From: Gemmatimonadota bacterium
Lineage (GTDB): Bacteria > Gemmatimonadota > Gemmatimonadetes > Longimicrobiales > Gaopeijiaceae
Assembly: GCA_022826565.1 (NCBI GenBank)
Contig: JAJDUP010000026.1
Coordinates: 248,001 to 312,000 of the forward strand
DNA length: 64,000 nt
Direction: 5' to 3'
Below the pieces are notes generated by a model. The model saw nothing but the letters and a program-made list of their open reading frames with translations. It searched no databases and was not told where the DNA came from. The position numbers and the translations under genes are program-made. Shown here in pieces: positions 29,187 through 36,626 of the stretch (positions are counted from its first letter, which is position 1; every line of letters begins with the position of its first letter).

Positions 29187-30448
29187 GAGGGCTACCGGAG
29201 GTACCCGGCCCCGTTCGCGAGTTGGTGAGGCGGTTGGAGGAGGCGGGTTTCGAGACGTGGACGGTGGGTGGCGAAGTCAGGGATTCGCTCCTGGGGATGT
29301 CTTCGGGCAGGAACGAGTGGGATCTCGCGACGCGCGCGACTCCGAAGCAGATGCGGCGGCTCTTCGACCGAACGGTGCCGCTGGGGGTCGAATACGGAAC
29401 GGTGGGCGTCTTCGCATCCGATGGCGAACTCTACGAGGTCACCACCTTCCGCCACGATGTGATCACGTACGGCCGCAAGGCAGTGGTCGCGTTCGCGAGC
29501 ACGCTCGACGAGGATCTCGCGCGCCGGGACTTCACGATCAACGCCATCGCCTGGCATCCGCGCCGGAAGGTGCTGCACGATCCTCACGGAGGGCAGCGCG
29601 ACCTGGAGGACCGGGTGCTGCGCGCGGTGGGCGACCCCGCCCAGCGATTCCGGGAGGACTACCTGCGCGTGCTCCGCGGCCTGCGGTTCGCCGGAGCCTT
29701 GAACCTCGAGATCCACCCCGACACCTGGGAGGGCATGCGCGAGGCGGTGCCGGGGCTGGCGGGCCTGTCCATGGAGCGCGTCAGGGAGGAATTGCTGAAG
29801 GTGATGGACGCGGTTCGGCCTTCCCGGGCCCTTGCGCTATACGAGACATCCGGGGCGTGTGCGGTGATCCTGCCGCAGCTGAGCGAGGGAATCGGGCCCC
29901 GGGCCCTGGCGACCATCGATGCCGTGCCGCGGGAGGGCGCGCACACAAGGATCGCGGCCCTGCTCGCCTGCGGCTTCGGCGAAAACGCGAACCGCAGAGC
30001 AGTGACGGAGTTGCTGCGCGGCCTCCGCTTCTCGAACGCCGAGACGGAACGAATCGCGGTCGCGGTGGGCGGCGGGCTGGGGCCGGAGCGCCGCCTTGTG
30101 GACGACGCGGTGGCTCGGCGCAGGTGGCTGTCCTCGCTGGGGCGGCGCTCCGCGGGCGATGTCGTCCAGCTCTGGACCGCCGCGCTGGATGCCGGCACGG
30201 CCCCTGTCGCGGACAATGACGTGCGTCACGTGATAGCTGCGGTGCAGCGCGATCTCGACCGCCCCGTGCCGATGTCGGTCCACGAATTGGCGGTGGCGGG
30301 CCGTGACCTGGTCGCCTTGGGGTGGGCCCCGGGCCCGCGGGTAGGGCGCACCCTGCAGCGGCTGCTCGAGGCCGTATGGGGCGATCCTTCCCTGAACGAC
30401 CGCGCGACCCTGCTCGGGATCGCCGCGCAGGAGCCGCCGTCATCGTGA
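29183..30448 (+). CDS. tRNA CCA-adding enzyme / poly(A) polymerase family nucleotidyltransferase
   Basis: Class II nucleotidyltransferase, 421 residues. The head domain has GGEVRDSLLG and EWDLATRATP. The usual metal Asp-x-Asp (DxD) position reads EWD, and RRDFTINAIAW follows. PHGGQRDLEDRVLRAVGDPAQRFREDYLRVLRGLRFA is the neck. CCA-adding and poly(A)-adding members cannot be split by eye. The tRNA-Gln gene in this window lacks an encoded CCA, which fits a need for CCA addition. The GTG start overlaps the SDR gene and the end overlaps rarA. The glutamate in place of the first metal aspartate deserves a check. Confidence 0.85.
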   Translation: MRGLPEVPGPVRELVRRLEEAGFETWTVGGEVRDSLLGMSSGRNEWDLATRATPKQMRRLFDRTVPLGVEYGTVGVFASDGELYEVTTFRHDVITYGRKAVVAFASTLDEDLARRDFTINAIAWHPRRKVLHDPHGGQRDLEDRVLRAVGDPAQRFREDYLRVLRGLRFAGALNLEIHPDTWEGMREAVPGLAGLSMERVREELLKVMDAVRPSRALALYETSGACAVILPQLSEGIGPRALATIDAVPREGAHTRIAALLACGFGENANRRAVTELLRGLRFSNAETERIAVAVGGGLGPERRLVDDAVARRRWLSSLGRRSAGDVVQLWTAALDAGTAPVADNDVRHVIAAVQRDLDRPVPMSVHELAVAGRDLVALGWAPGPRVGRTLQRLLEAVWGDPSLNDRATLLGIAAQEPPSS

Positions 30449-31800
30449 GCGACTCCTTCGAGCTGTTCCCGACGGTGCGCGAGTCCGCGCCTGGCCAGCA
30501 GGGGGCCGGCGATGCCCGGCCGGAAGCCACGGCCCCTCTGGCCGCACGCATGCGGCCGCGCACTCTGGCTGAGTTTCGCGGCCAGGAGAAGATCGTCGGC
30601 GAGGGCGGTTCCGTCCGTGTCATGATCGATACGGGGCGGGTGTCCAGCTTCATCCTCTGGGGCCCGCCGGGGTCGGGGAAGACGACGCTCGCCCGGCTGG
30701 TGGCCGGATCCGCCGACGCCGCCTTCGTCGCATTCAGTGCGGTCACGGAGGGCGTGGCGCGCGTGCGGCAGATCATCGCCCAGGCGCGAACCCGCCGCCA
30801 GGCCACGGGGCGCGGCACGATCCTGTTCTGCGACGAGATCCACCGGTTCAACAAGGCCCAGCAGGACGCGTTCCTGCCCCATGTAGAGGCGGGCGACATC
30901 GTGCTGATCGGCGCGACCACCGAGAACCCCAGCTTCGAGGTCGTCCGACCGCTCCTCTCGCGGGCGCCGGTCGTCGTGCTGGAACCGCTGGCCCGGGACG
31001 ATCTCGAAGCGCTCCTTCGCGAGGCCCTCACGGATGGAGAGCGCGGCCTTGGCGCATCCGGTCTCACAGCCCCCCGCGAGGTCCTCGCACGCATCGCCGA
31101 AGCCGCCGACGGCGACGCCCGCCGAGCCCTCGGCATCCTCGAGCGCGCTGCCGGCATTGCAGGCGACGACGCCGAACTCACCGTCGAGGCCATCGAAACC
31201 GCCATCCAGCGTCGCTTCGCCGTCTACGACAAGTCCGGCGACCAGCACTACGGCCACATCTCGGCGCTGCACAAGTCGGTGCGCGGCGGCGACCCGGACG
31301 CCGCGCTCTACTGGCTGGGGCGCATGCTCGACGCCGGCGAGGACCCGCTTTACATCGCGCGCCGGCTTGTCCGCATGGCGAGCGAGGACATCGGTCTCGC
31401 GGCGCCCGGCGCGCTCGCGATCGCGATCGCCGCGCGCGACGCCTACCGGTTCCTCGGCTCGCCCGAAGGAGAGCTGGCGCTCGCGCAAGCGACGGTGTAT
31501 CTGGCGGGAAGCCCCAAGTCCAACCGCCTCTACAAGGGGTGGGGCAGGGCGCTCGGCCGGGCGCGCGAAACACCCGCCGCTGAAGTCCCGCTCCACCTCA
31601 GGAACGCGCCCACCCGGCTCATGAAGGATCTGGGGTACGGAAGGGACTATCTTTACGACGCCGACCAGGCGGGCGGCGTGTCCCGCCAGAGCTACCTTCC
31701 CGACAGCCTGGAGGGTGAAGAGTTCTACCATCCCGGTGGGGCAGGGTGGGAGGCCGCCCTGCGGGAACGCCTGGCCGATTGGAAACGGAAGAGGAGGTAG
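30445..31800 (+). CDS. rarA: Replication-associated recombination protein A (RarA/MgsA) AAA+ ATPase
   Basis: 451 residues. AAA+ module with Walker A GPPGSGKTT, Walker B ILFCDEIHRFN, sensor 1 IGATTENPSFE and arginine-finger region LLSRAPV. The RarA-specific C-terminal tetramerisation region follows (GDQHYGHISALHKSVRGGDPDAALYWLGRML, RRLVRMASEDIGLA). It acts at stalled forks and interacts with SSB in E. coli. An N-terminal ~30-residue extension precedes the core. The last codons contain the Shine-Dalgarno for hflX. Starts at GTG overlapping the previous gene. Confidence 0.95.
   Translation: MSDSFELFPTVRESAPGQQGAGDARPEATAPLAARMRPRTLAEFRGQEKIVGEGGSVRVMIDTGRVSSFILWGPPGSGKTTLARLVAGSADAAFVAFSAVTEGVARVRQIIAQARTRRQATGRGTILFCDEIHRFNKAQQDAFLPHVEAGDIVLIGATTENPSFEVVRPLLSRAPVVVLEPLARDDLEALLREALTDGERGLGASGLTAPREVLARIAEAADGDARRALGILERAAGIAGDDAELTVEAIETAIQRRFAVYDKSGDQHYGHISALHKSVRGGDPDAALYWLGRMLDAGEDPLYIARRLVRMASEDIGLAAPGALAIAIAARDAYRFLGSPEGELALAQATVYLAGSPKSNRLYKGWGRALGRARETPAAEVPLHLRNAPTRLMKDLGYGRDYLYDADQAGGVSRQSYLPDSLEGEEFYHPGGAGWEAALRERLADWKRKRR
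31791..31797 (+). promoter_or_regulatory. Shine-Dalgarno sequence that sets the hflX start
   Basis: GAGGAGG lies within the last codons of rarA. Nine bases downstream of it (31807) is an ATA codon in the hflX frame. There is no ATG, GTG or TTG in that frame between the in-frame stop at 31798 and the GTG at 31963. Confidence 0.6.
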
Positions 31801-31806
31801 CAGCCG

Positions 31807-33108
31807 ATACCGACCCAGCTGCTGGACCCGCGCGGCGACGTTGAGCGGGCGGTTCTGGTCGGCACCCCCCGCGGACCCGAGGGCGGAGCCGAAGCCGCCG
31901 AGCACCTCGCGGAGCTCGGCCGTCTGACGGACACCGCGGGCGGCGTCGTCGTCGGTGAAGTCGTGCAGCGGATCCACAGGCCCGGGCCGCGATTCTACCT
32001 TGGCAAGGGGAAGGCGGAGGAACTGGCCGAAGAGGTGCGCAGGCGCGAGGCCGAACTGGTCATCTTCGACGATGAGTTGACCCCGGCCCAGGGCAAGAAT
32101 CTCGAGGAGCTGTGCGGGGTCAGGGTCATGGACCGGGCGGAGCTGATCCTGGACATCTTCGCTACTCGCGCCCGCACCTACGAGGCCCGCATGCAGGTCG
32201 AACTGGCGCAGCTCCAGTACCTGCTTCCCCGGCTCCGGCGCATGTGGATCCACCTGTCGCGAATCCGGGGCGGGATCGGGCTCAGGGGGCCGGGCGAGAC
32301 CCAGCTCGAGACCGACCGAAGGCTCATCGGCACCCGCATCGCCGAGCTGCGCCGGAAGCTGAAGGCCGTGCAGCGGGCTCAGGCCACGCAGCGAAAAGGA
32401 CGCCGGGGCCACTTCCGGGTTGCATTGGTGGGATACACCAACGCGGGCAAGTCATCGCTCCTGCAGGCGCTTTCGGGCTCTACGCAGTTCGTAGAGGACC
32501 GGCTCTTCGCCACGCTCGATCCGTCCACGCGGATGGCGCCGCTGGACGACGGGTACGAGGCGCTGGTCACCGACACGGTCGGGTTCATTCGCAAGTTGCC
32601 CCATCACCTCATCGCGTCCTTCCGCTCCACGCTGGAGGAGGCGCGCGAAGCCGATGTCCTCCTGCACGTCATCGACGCGTCCCACCCCGACCGGGACAGC
32701 CAACAGCAGGTTGTCCGCGGTGTCCTTGCCGACCTGGAACTCGACCGCCGGCCAACCATTCTGGTCTTCAACAAGATCGATCTTCTGGACGCAGATGATC
32801 TGCTCGCGCTGAAGGAGCAGGCCGCGGCTCCGGGAAGCTGGCCCGCCCTTCATGCATCGGCGCTGGTGCCGGCCACGCTGGACCCGCTCCGCCAGGAACT
32901 GGTTGCCCGCATCCGCTCAGGGCTCAGAGAGATTGCGGTGGAGGTGCCAGCGAGTGAGGGAAGGACGCTGGCCGCGCTCTACGAAGAGGGAGAGGTACTT
33001 TCGCAGAGCCAGGACGGCTGTACTGTCAGGATCGTCGCCAAGGCCCCGGCGGCGCTGATCGGACGACTCCAGGGGCGCGCCGGCGTGCAGATCACCGAAA
33101 CCGCCTGA
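31807..33108 (+). CDS. hflX: Ribosome-associated GTPase HflX, apparent ATA start
   Basis: GTPase that splits stalled or heat-damaged 70S ribosomes. From the ATA at 31807 the protein is 433 residues. The HflX N-terminal domain is complete only with this region (RAVLVGTPRGPEGG, then VVVGEVVQRIHRPGPRFYLGKGK). The signature GLRGPGETQLETDRR is at about 155-175. G1 is GYTNAGKSS at 209-217, G3 is DTVGFIRKLPHHLI and G4 is NKID. A start at GTG 31963 would remove 52 conserved residues. The Shine-Dalgarno 9 bases before ATA supports this rare initiator; CTG at 31819 is the fallback. Confidence 0.9.
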   Translation: MPTQLLDPRGDVERAVLVGTPRGPEGGAEAAEHLAELGRLTDTAGGVVVGEVVQRIHRPGPRFYLGKGKAEELAEEVRRREAELVIFDDELTPAQGKNLEELCGVRVMDRAELILDIFATRARTYEARMQVELAQLQYLLPRLRRMWIHLSRIRGGIGLRGPGETQLETDRRLIGTRIAELRRKLKAVQRAQATQRKGRRGHFRVALVGYTNAGKSSLLQALSGSTQFVEDRLFATLDPSTRMAPLDDGYEALVTDTVGFIRKLPHHLIASFRSTLEEAREADVLLHVIDASHPDRDSQQQVVRGVLADLELDRRPTILVFNKIDLLDADDLLALKEQAAAPGSWPALHASALVPATLDPLRQELVARIRSGLREIAVEVPASEGRTLAALYEEGEVLSQSQDGCTVRIVAKAPAALIGRLQGRAGVQITETA

Positions 33109-33147
33109 CGTGGTGGCCACCCCGGCCCGGAATACGAGGAAGCACAG

Positions 33148-33918
33148 ATGAGACTGTACATCAACATCGATCACGTCGCGACGGTCCGGCAGGCCCGCAT
33201 GACGGACGAACCCGATCCCGTGCGCGCGGCGGTGCTCGCGGAGCTCGGCGGCGCGGACGGAATCACGATCCACCACCGCCAGGACGCGCGTCACATTTCG
33301 AAGCGCGACGTAGACCTCCTTGCCAGGACGGTGCGCACGGGGATCAACCTCGAGATCTCATCGAACCCGGAGATGGTCGACCTGGCCCTGGCGACCCGGC
33401 CCATGCAGGTCACCCTGGTGCCGGAGAAGCGCGAAGAGGTGACGACCGAAGGCGGGTTGAACCTCACCTCCGAATCGGTGCGCCGGTCCGTGTCCGCGGC
33501 CCTGGAACGGCTGATGGACGGTGGGACCCGGACATCGCTCTTCATCGATCCGGACCCGGAGTCGGTGGACCGGACGAAGGACCTGGGCGCGCACGCCGCA
33601 GAGCTCCATACAGGCGAGTACGCGAACGCCGCCGGCGACGAGGACAGAGCGGAGGAGCTCGAGCGCCTCGAGGCCGCCGCCAGACGTGCCGATGCGGCGG
33701 GGCTGGCCGTGCACGCCGGCCATGGACTCACCTACGAGAACGTGGTTCCGGTGGCGGCGCTGCCGCTCGTGGAGGAGCTGAACATCGGCCACAGTGTGGT
33801 GTCGCGTTCCGTTTTCGTGGGCATCGAGCGCGCCGTGCGGGAGATGAAGGAGATCGTGATGGCCGCCCCGGCCCGAGCGCACCGGCCGGGCGAATGGGTT
33901 CCGCCCATCGGTTTCTGA
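33148..33918 (+). CDS. pdxJ: Pyridoxine 5'-phosphate synthase
   Basis: Condenses 1-deoxyxylulose-5-P with 3-amino-2-oxopropyl phosphate to PNP in DXP-dependent vitamin B6 synthesis. 256 residues. Motifs are NIDHVATVRQAR, HHRQDARHI, NLEISSNPEMVDLA, VTLVPEKREEVTTEGG, ELHTGEYA, GHGLTYENV and LNIGHSVVSR. All are typical, and the active-site His and Glu in these segments are intact. AGGAAG lies ahead of the ATG. It is followed 4 bases later by the UPF0104 membrane protein. PdxJ and IspE both draw on the DXP pool and sit one gene apart, which may be coincidental. Confidence 0.97.
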   Translation: MRLYINIDHVATVRQARMTDEPDPVRAAVLAELGGADGITIHHRQDARHISKRDVDLLARTVRTGINLEISSNPEMVDLALATRPMQVTLVPEKREEVTTEGGLNLTSESVRRSVSAALERLMDGGTRTSLFIDPDPESVDRTKDLGAHAAELHTGEYANAAGDEDRAEELERLEAAARRADAAGLAVHAGHGLTYENVVPVAALPLVEELNIGHSVVSRSVFVGIERAVREMKEIVMAAPARAHRPGEWVPPIGF

Positions 33919-33922
33919 CGCC

Positions 33923-35017
33923 ATGGGCAAGCGATGGGTGTCGCTCATCGGGTTCGCCATCGCGGCGTTCCTGATCTGGTGGCTGTTTCGCAACGAGGAT
34001 CCGGCCGAGATCTGGAATCACATCCGGAACGCCGATTTCGCGCTCCTCCTGCTTGCCGTCGCCGTCACGACAGCGACGTTCCCGGTGCGCGCCGTCCGAT
34101 GGAGGTATTTCCTCGCCCCTGCACAGCCCGACACCCCGTTCCGGTCGCGCTTTGCCGCGGTGTGCATCGGCTTCATGGCCAACAACCTTCTGCCGGCCCG
34201 GGTCGGGGAGGTCGCGCGCGCATACTCGTACAGCCGCCTGGAACCGGTGTCCGTCGCGACGGCGATCGCCACGCTGGTGGTAGAGCGCTTCGTGGACGGG
34301 GTGGCCATTCTCCTCCTTCTGGTGGTTGCCCTGTCGAGTGCCGATTTCCCCTCCGGCGCGCTGCCGGAAGGCTTGATGGCCGGAATACAGGGGACTTCGC
34401 TGGTGCTCTCGGCCGTGCTGGCCGCCGCGCTGATCCTTCTGGTCTTTCCGCGGGGAAGCCTCGGTCTCACAGGGCGCTTGGCCCACGCGCTGCTGCCATC
34501 CGGGATCGCGCGGGTGGTGGTCGACTTCGCGGAGAACATCGTGACGGGACTGGCTTCGCTGCGCGGCTGGCGCCTCATGCTGCCGGCCCTTGCCTGGAGT
34601 CTGGGCCTGTGGGCGCTGCAGTCGCTTTCGTTCTGGATCGGATTCCTCGCCTTCGGGATCGAGCTGCCCTACACGGCTGCCCTGCTCACCAACGCGGCCA
34701 TCGCGTTTGCGGTCGCGATTCCGTCGGCGCCGGGATACGTGGGCACCTTCCACGCTGGCGCGAGCCTGGCGCTGACGAACGTCTACGGCGTTGTAGCGGC
34801 CCCCGCAAAGAGCTTCGCCGTCGGATGGCACTTCGGGAGCTTCCTCCCCATCACCTTCATGGGGCTGTGGTACGCCAGGCGAATCGGGCTGTCATTGAAG
34901 CATCTGAGCAGCGAGGGCCGGTCCCCGCAGCAAGTGGCCGACCCCGCCGGAAACGGGAGTCCGCAACGAGCGGCCGACTCCGCCGGAGACGGAAGTCCGC
35001 GAGGACGACCAGGATGA
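33923..35017 (+). CDS. UPF0104 / lysylphosphatidylglycerol synthase-type TM (flippase-like) protein
   Basis: 364 residues with about eight membrane spans between residues 10 and 320. Family marks are RAVRWRYFL after span two, IGFMANNLLPARVGEVARAY, VVERFVDG, and NAAIAFAVAIPSAPGYVGTFHAG. This is the membrane part of MprF-like and AglD-like proteins, thought to flip or transfer lipid-linked groups; the soluble aminoacyltransferase domain of MprF is missing. The hydrophilic C-terminal tail (about 332-364) contains a short tandem repeat. Its stop overlaps the ispE ATG. Substrate unknown. Confidence 0.85.
   Translation: MGKRWVSLIGFAIAAFLIWWLFRNEDPAEIWNHIRNADFALLLLAVAVTTATFPVRAVRWRYFLAPAQPDTPFRSRFAAVCIGFMANNLLPARVGEVARAYSYSRLEPVSVATAIATLVVERFVDGVAILLLLVVALSSADFPSGALPEGLMAGIQGTSLVLSAVLAAALILLVFPRGSLGLTGRLAHALLPSGIARVVVDFAENIVTGLASLRGWRLMLPALAWSLGLWALQSLSFWIGFLAFGIELPYTAALLTNAAIAFAVAIPSAPGYVGTFHAGASLALTNVYGVVAAPAKSFAVGWHFGSFLPITFMGLWYARRIGLSLKHLSSEGRSPQQVADPAGNGSPQRAADSAGDGSPRGRPG
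34922..34999 (+). repeat. 36-base in-frame tandem repeat (two full copies plus start of a third)
   Basis: Units begin at 34922, 34958 and 34994 and encode 12-residue repeats, SPQQVADPAGNG then SPQRAADSAGDG then SPR. They form the cytosolic tail of the UPF0104 protein just before ispE. Copy number may vary between strains. Confidence 0.8.
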
Positions 35018-35940
35018 CCTCCGTAACCGTGGCGTGTCCCGCCAAGGTAAACCTCTTCCTCCGTATCCTGGCTCGTGAGGACTCCGGCTACCACCAGATC
35101 GAGACGCTGTTTCAGGCGGTGGGACTCTTCGACCGCGTGGACGCGCGGGCCGGCCCGCCGGGGATATCTCTTTCCGTCGACAGGGCCGCACCCGCTCCCG
35201 GCGCGGGCGACATCATCGGAGACCTCGGCGATTCCGACAACAACACGGTGCTGACGGCGGCCCGGGCCTTCTTCGCCGCCACCGGCATCGAACCGGCGGT
35301 GTCCCTGACCCTGACCAAGAGAATCCCGGCCGGCACCGGGCTGGGGGGAGGGTCCTCGGATGCCGCGGGCTCGCTGGTCGCCCTGAACGCCCTCCACGGA
35401 TCGCCGCTTGGCCGCCACCAGCTCGTGGAAACCGGCGGCCGGATCGGCGCGGATGTCCCGTTCTTCTGTGCCCGGCACCCGACCGCTCTGGCGTGGGGAA
35501 GGGGGGACCGACTGCTGCCACTCCCCTCTCCTCCGGCAGCTCACGCCGTCCTGGCGGTCCCGCGGGACCGCGTGTCCACCGCGACCGCCTATCGTGAGGC
35601 ATCCGCCGGACTGACCCTGCCGGCCCGGTCCGCGCTGCTTCACGGGCTGGAGACGTCCGATTGGCGCCGGCTCGGTGCCTTGCAGTCCAACGACTTCGAG
35701 CGGGTGGCATTCCACCGGCACCCGCGACTCCGCGAGGTCCGGGACATCCTGGAGCACGAGGGTGCCGTGATCGCGCGCCTGACCGGGAGCGGCTCGGCCG
35801 TCTTCGGGATCTTTGCCGGTGAGGAGGCTGCGCACGCGGCTGTCCGCAGCGTCGCGGAAACCCATGGAGTCGTTGCGGCTCCGGTTGTGCCGACGCTCAC
35901 CGCGATGCCAAAGACCCTTCCGGGCCCGGGCGCGATGTGA
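35014..35940 (+). CDS. ispE: 4-diphosphocytidyl-2-C-methyl-D-erythritol kinase
   Basis: GHMP kinase of the MEP isoprenoid pathway that phosphorylates CDP-methylerythritol. 308 residues. Motifs are CPAKVNLFLRIL with the conserved Lys, GYHQIETLFQAV, ATP loop GTGLGGGSSDAAG, GADVPFFC, and the C-terminal LTGSGSAVFGIF. A ~12-residue insertion in the N-terminal half (APAPGAGDIIG) is slightly longer than usual. The ATG overlaps the previous stop. The next feature downstream is the tRNA-Gln with its own promoter. Confidence 0.95.
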   Translation: MTSVTVACPAKVNLFLRILAREDSGYHQIETLFQAVGLFDRVDARAGPPGISLSVDRAAPAPGAGDIIGDLGDSDNNTVLTAARAFFAATGIEPAVSLTLTKRIPAGTGLGGGSSDAAGSLVALNALHGSPLGRHQLVETGGRIGADVPFFCARHPTALAWGRGDRLLPLPSPPAAHAVLAVPRDRVSTATAYREASAGLTLPARSALLHGLETSDWRRLGALQSNDFERVAFHRHPRLREVRDILEHEGAVIARLTGSGSAVFGIFAGEEAAHAAVRSVAETHGVVAAPVVPTLTAMPKTLPGPGAM

Positions 35941-35955
35941 CGACGCGCCGCCGCC

Positions 35956-35985
35956 TTGAACCGCCTCCGGCAATCGCGCTAGGAT
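35956..35985 (+). promoter_or_regulatory. Promoter of tRNA-Gln
   Basis: TTGAAC (35956-35961), an 18-base spacer and TAGGAT (35980-35985) lie about 37 bases upstream of the mature tRNA 5' end, just behind ispE. Confidence 0.55.
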
Positions 35986-36022
35986 TCGTGCAGGAAGGTA
36001 CCGCGTTGAGCAGGCCCGCGAA

Positions 36023-36093
36023 TGGCCCGTCGTCTAATGGCAGGACACCGGTCTTTGGAACCGGCGGTGGTGGTTCGAATCCACCCGGGCCAA
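36023..36093 (+). tRNA. tRNA-Gln (anticodon UUG)
   Basis: Cloverleaf of 71 bases. The acceptor stem TGGCCCG pairs with CGGGCCA (the first pair is U-A, typical of bacterial tRNA-Gln). The anticodon arm is CCGGT-CTTTGGA-ACCGG, with the TTG anticodon at 36055-36057. The T arm GGTGG-TTCGAAT-CCACC is intact, and the discriminator base is A at 36093. CCA is not encoded, so it must be added after transcription. The short D arm has the conserved GG. The lone tRNA lies between ispE and a minus-strand hypothetical gene. Confidence 0.97.
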
Positions 36094-36109
36094 CTGTTCG
36101 CGTCGCGGC

Positions 36110-36502
36110 TCAATACTCTCCGTCCCTCGGGTCCCGCCTGGTACGCATCTCGGATGCTTTGCGCTCCACGAGGTCCTCGAACCGGTCGAGGAGATCGTCC
36201 GCCTCCCCGCCCGGTAGCTGAAACTGGTCCCCCCAGCCATCGTCGTGTGCGATCCCCTTCATTCTGTGAAGGTCCAGCCAGCTCTCGAAACGCTTGCTGA
36301 GGCGCACGACCCCGTAGAAGAGCCCGAACCTCCCGCCGCGCCCGATCACCAGGTCGACCACGATGGCGACGATCGAGAGATTGATCGCGACCACGTCCCT
36401 CAACCCGTCCGCCGCGAGCTTGAGCTGGAAGACGATGAAGTCACGGAGGACCATTCCGCGGTCCGCGGGCACGGGAAGCTGATTGTCGTAGAAGCTGGAC
36501 AT
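36110..36502 (-). CDS. Small protein of unknown function with one hydrophobic segment
   Basis: 130 residues, not recognised. The ATG at 36502 has GGAG 8-11 bases upstream. The N-terminal third contains an amphipathic start (DFIVFQLKLAADGLRD) and a hydrophobic stretch (about 37-53, VVAINLSIVAIVVDLVI). The rest is charged, with LSKRFESWLDLHRM, a DDGWGDQF patch and an acidic helix. It could be a peripheral or single-span membrane protein. It lies alone on the minus strand between the tRNA and the next hypothetical gene, and ends 16 bases from the tRNA 3' end. Codon use is like the neighbours. Confidence 0.65.
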   Translation of the reverse strand: MSSFYDNQLPVPADRGMVLRDFIVFQLKLAADGLRDVVAINLSIVAIVVDLVIGRGGRFGLFYGVVRLSKRFESWLDLHRMKGIAHDDGWGDQFQLPGGEADDLLDRFEDLVERKASEMRTRRDPRDGEY

Positions 36503-36626
36503 GTGGAGACTCCGTGTCAGAGCGCTCGAACTCGCGCGGCGTGAATGCCGGCTGGTCGGGGCAGGACATCCTGTTGCCAGACAGAACGCCCGACTCCAAC
36601 CTTAGTGCAACCCGGAGCAGCCAACC

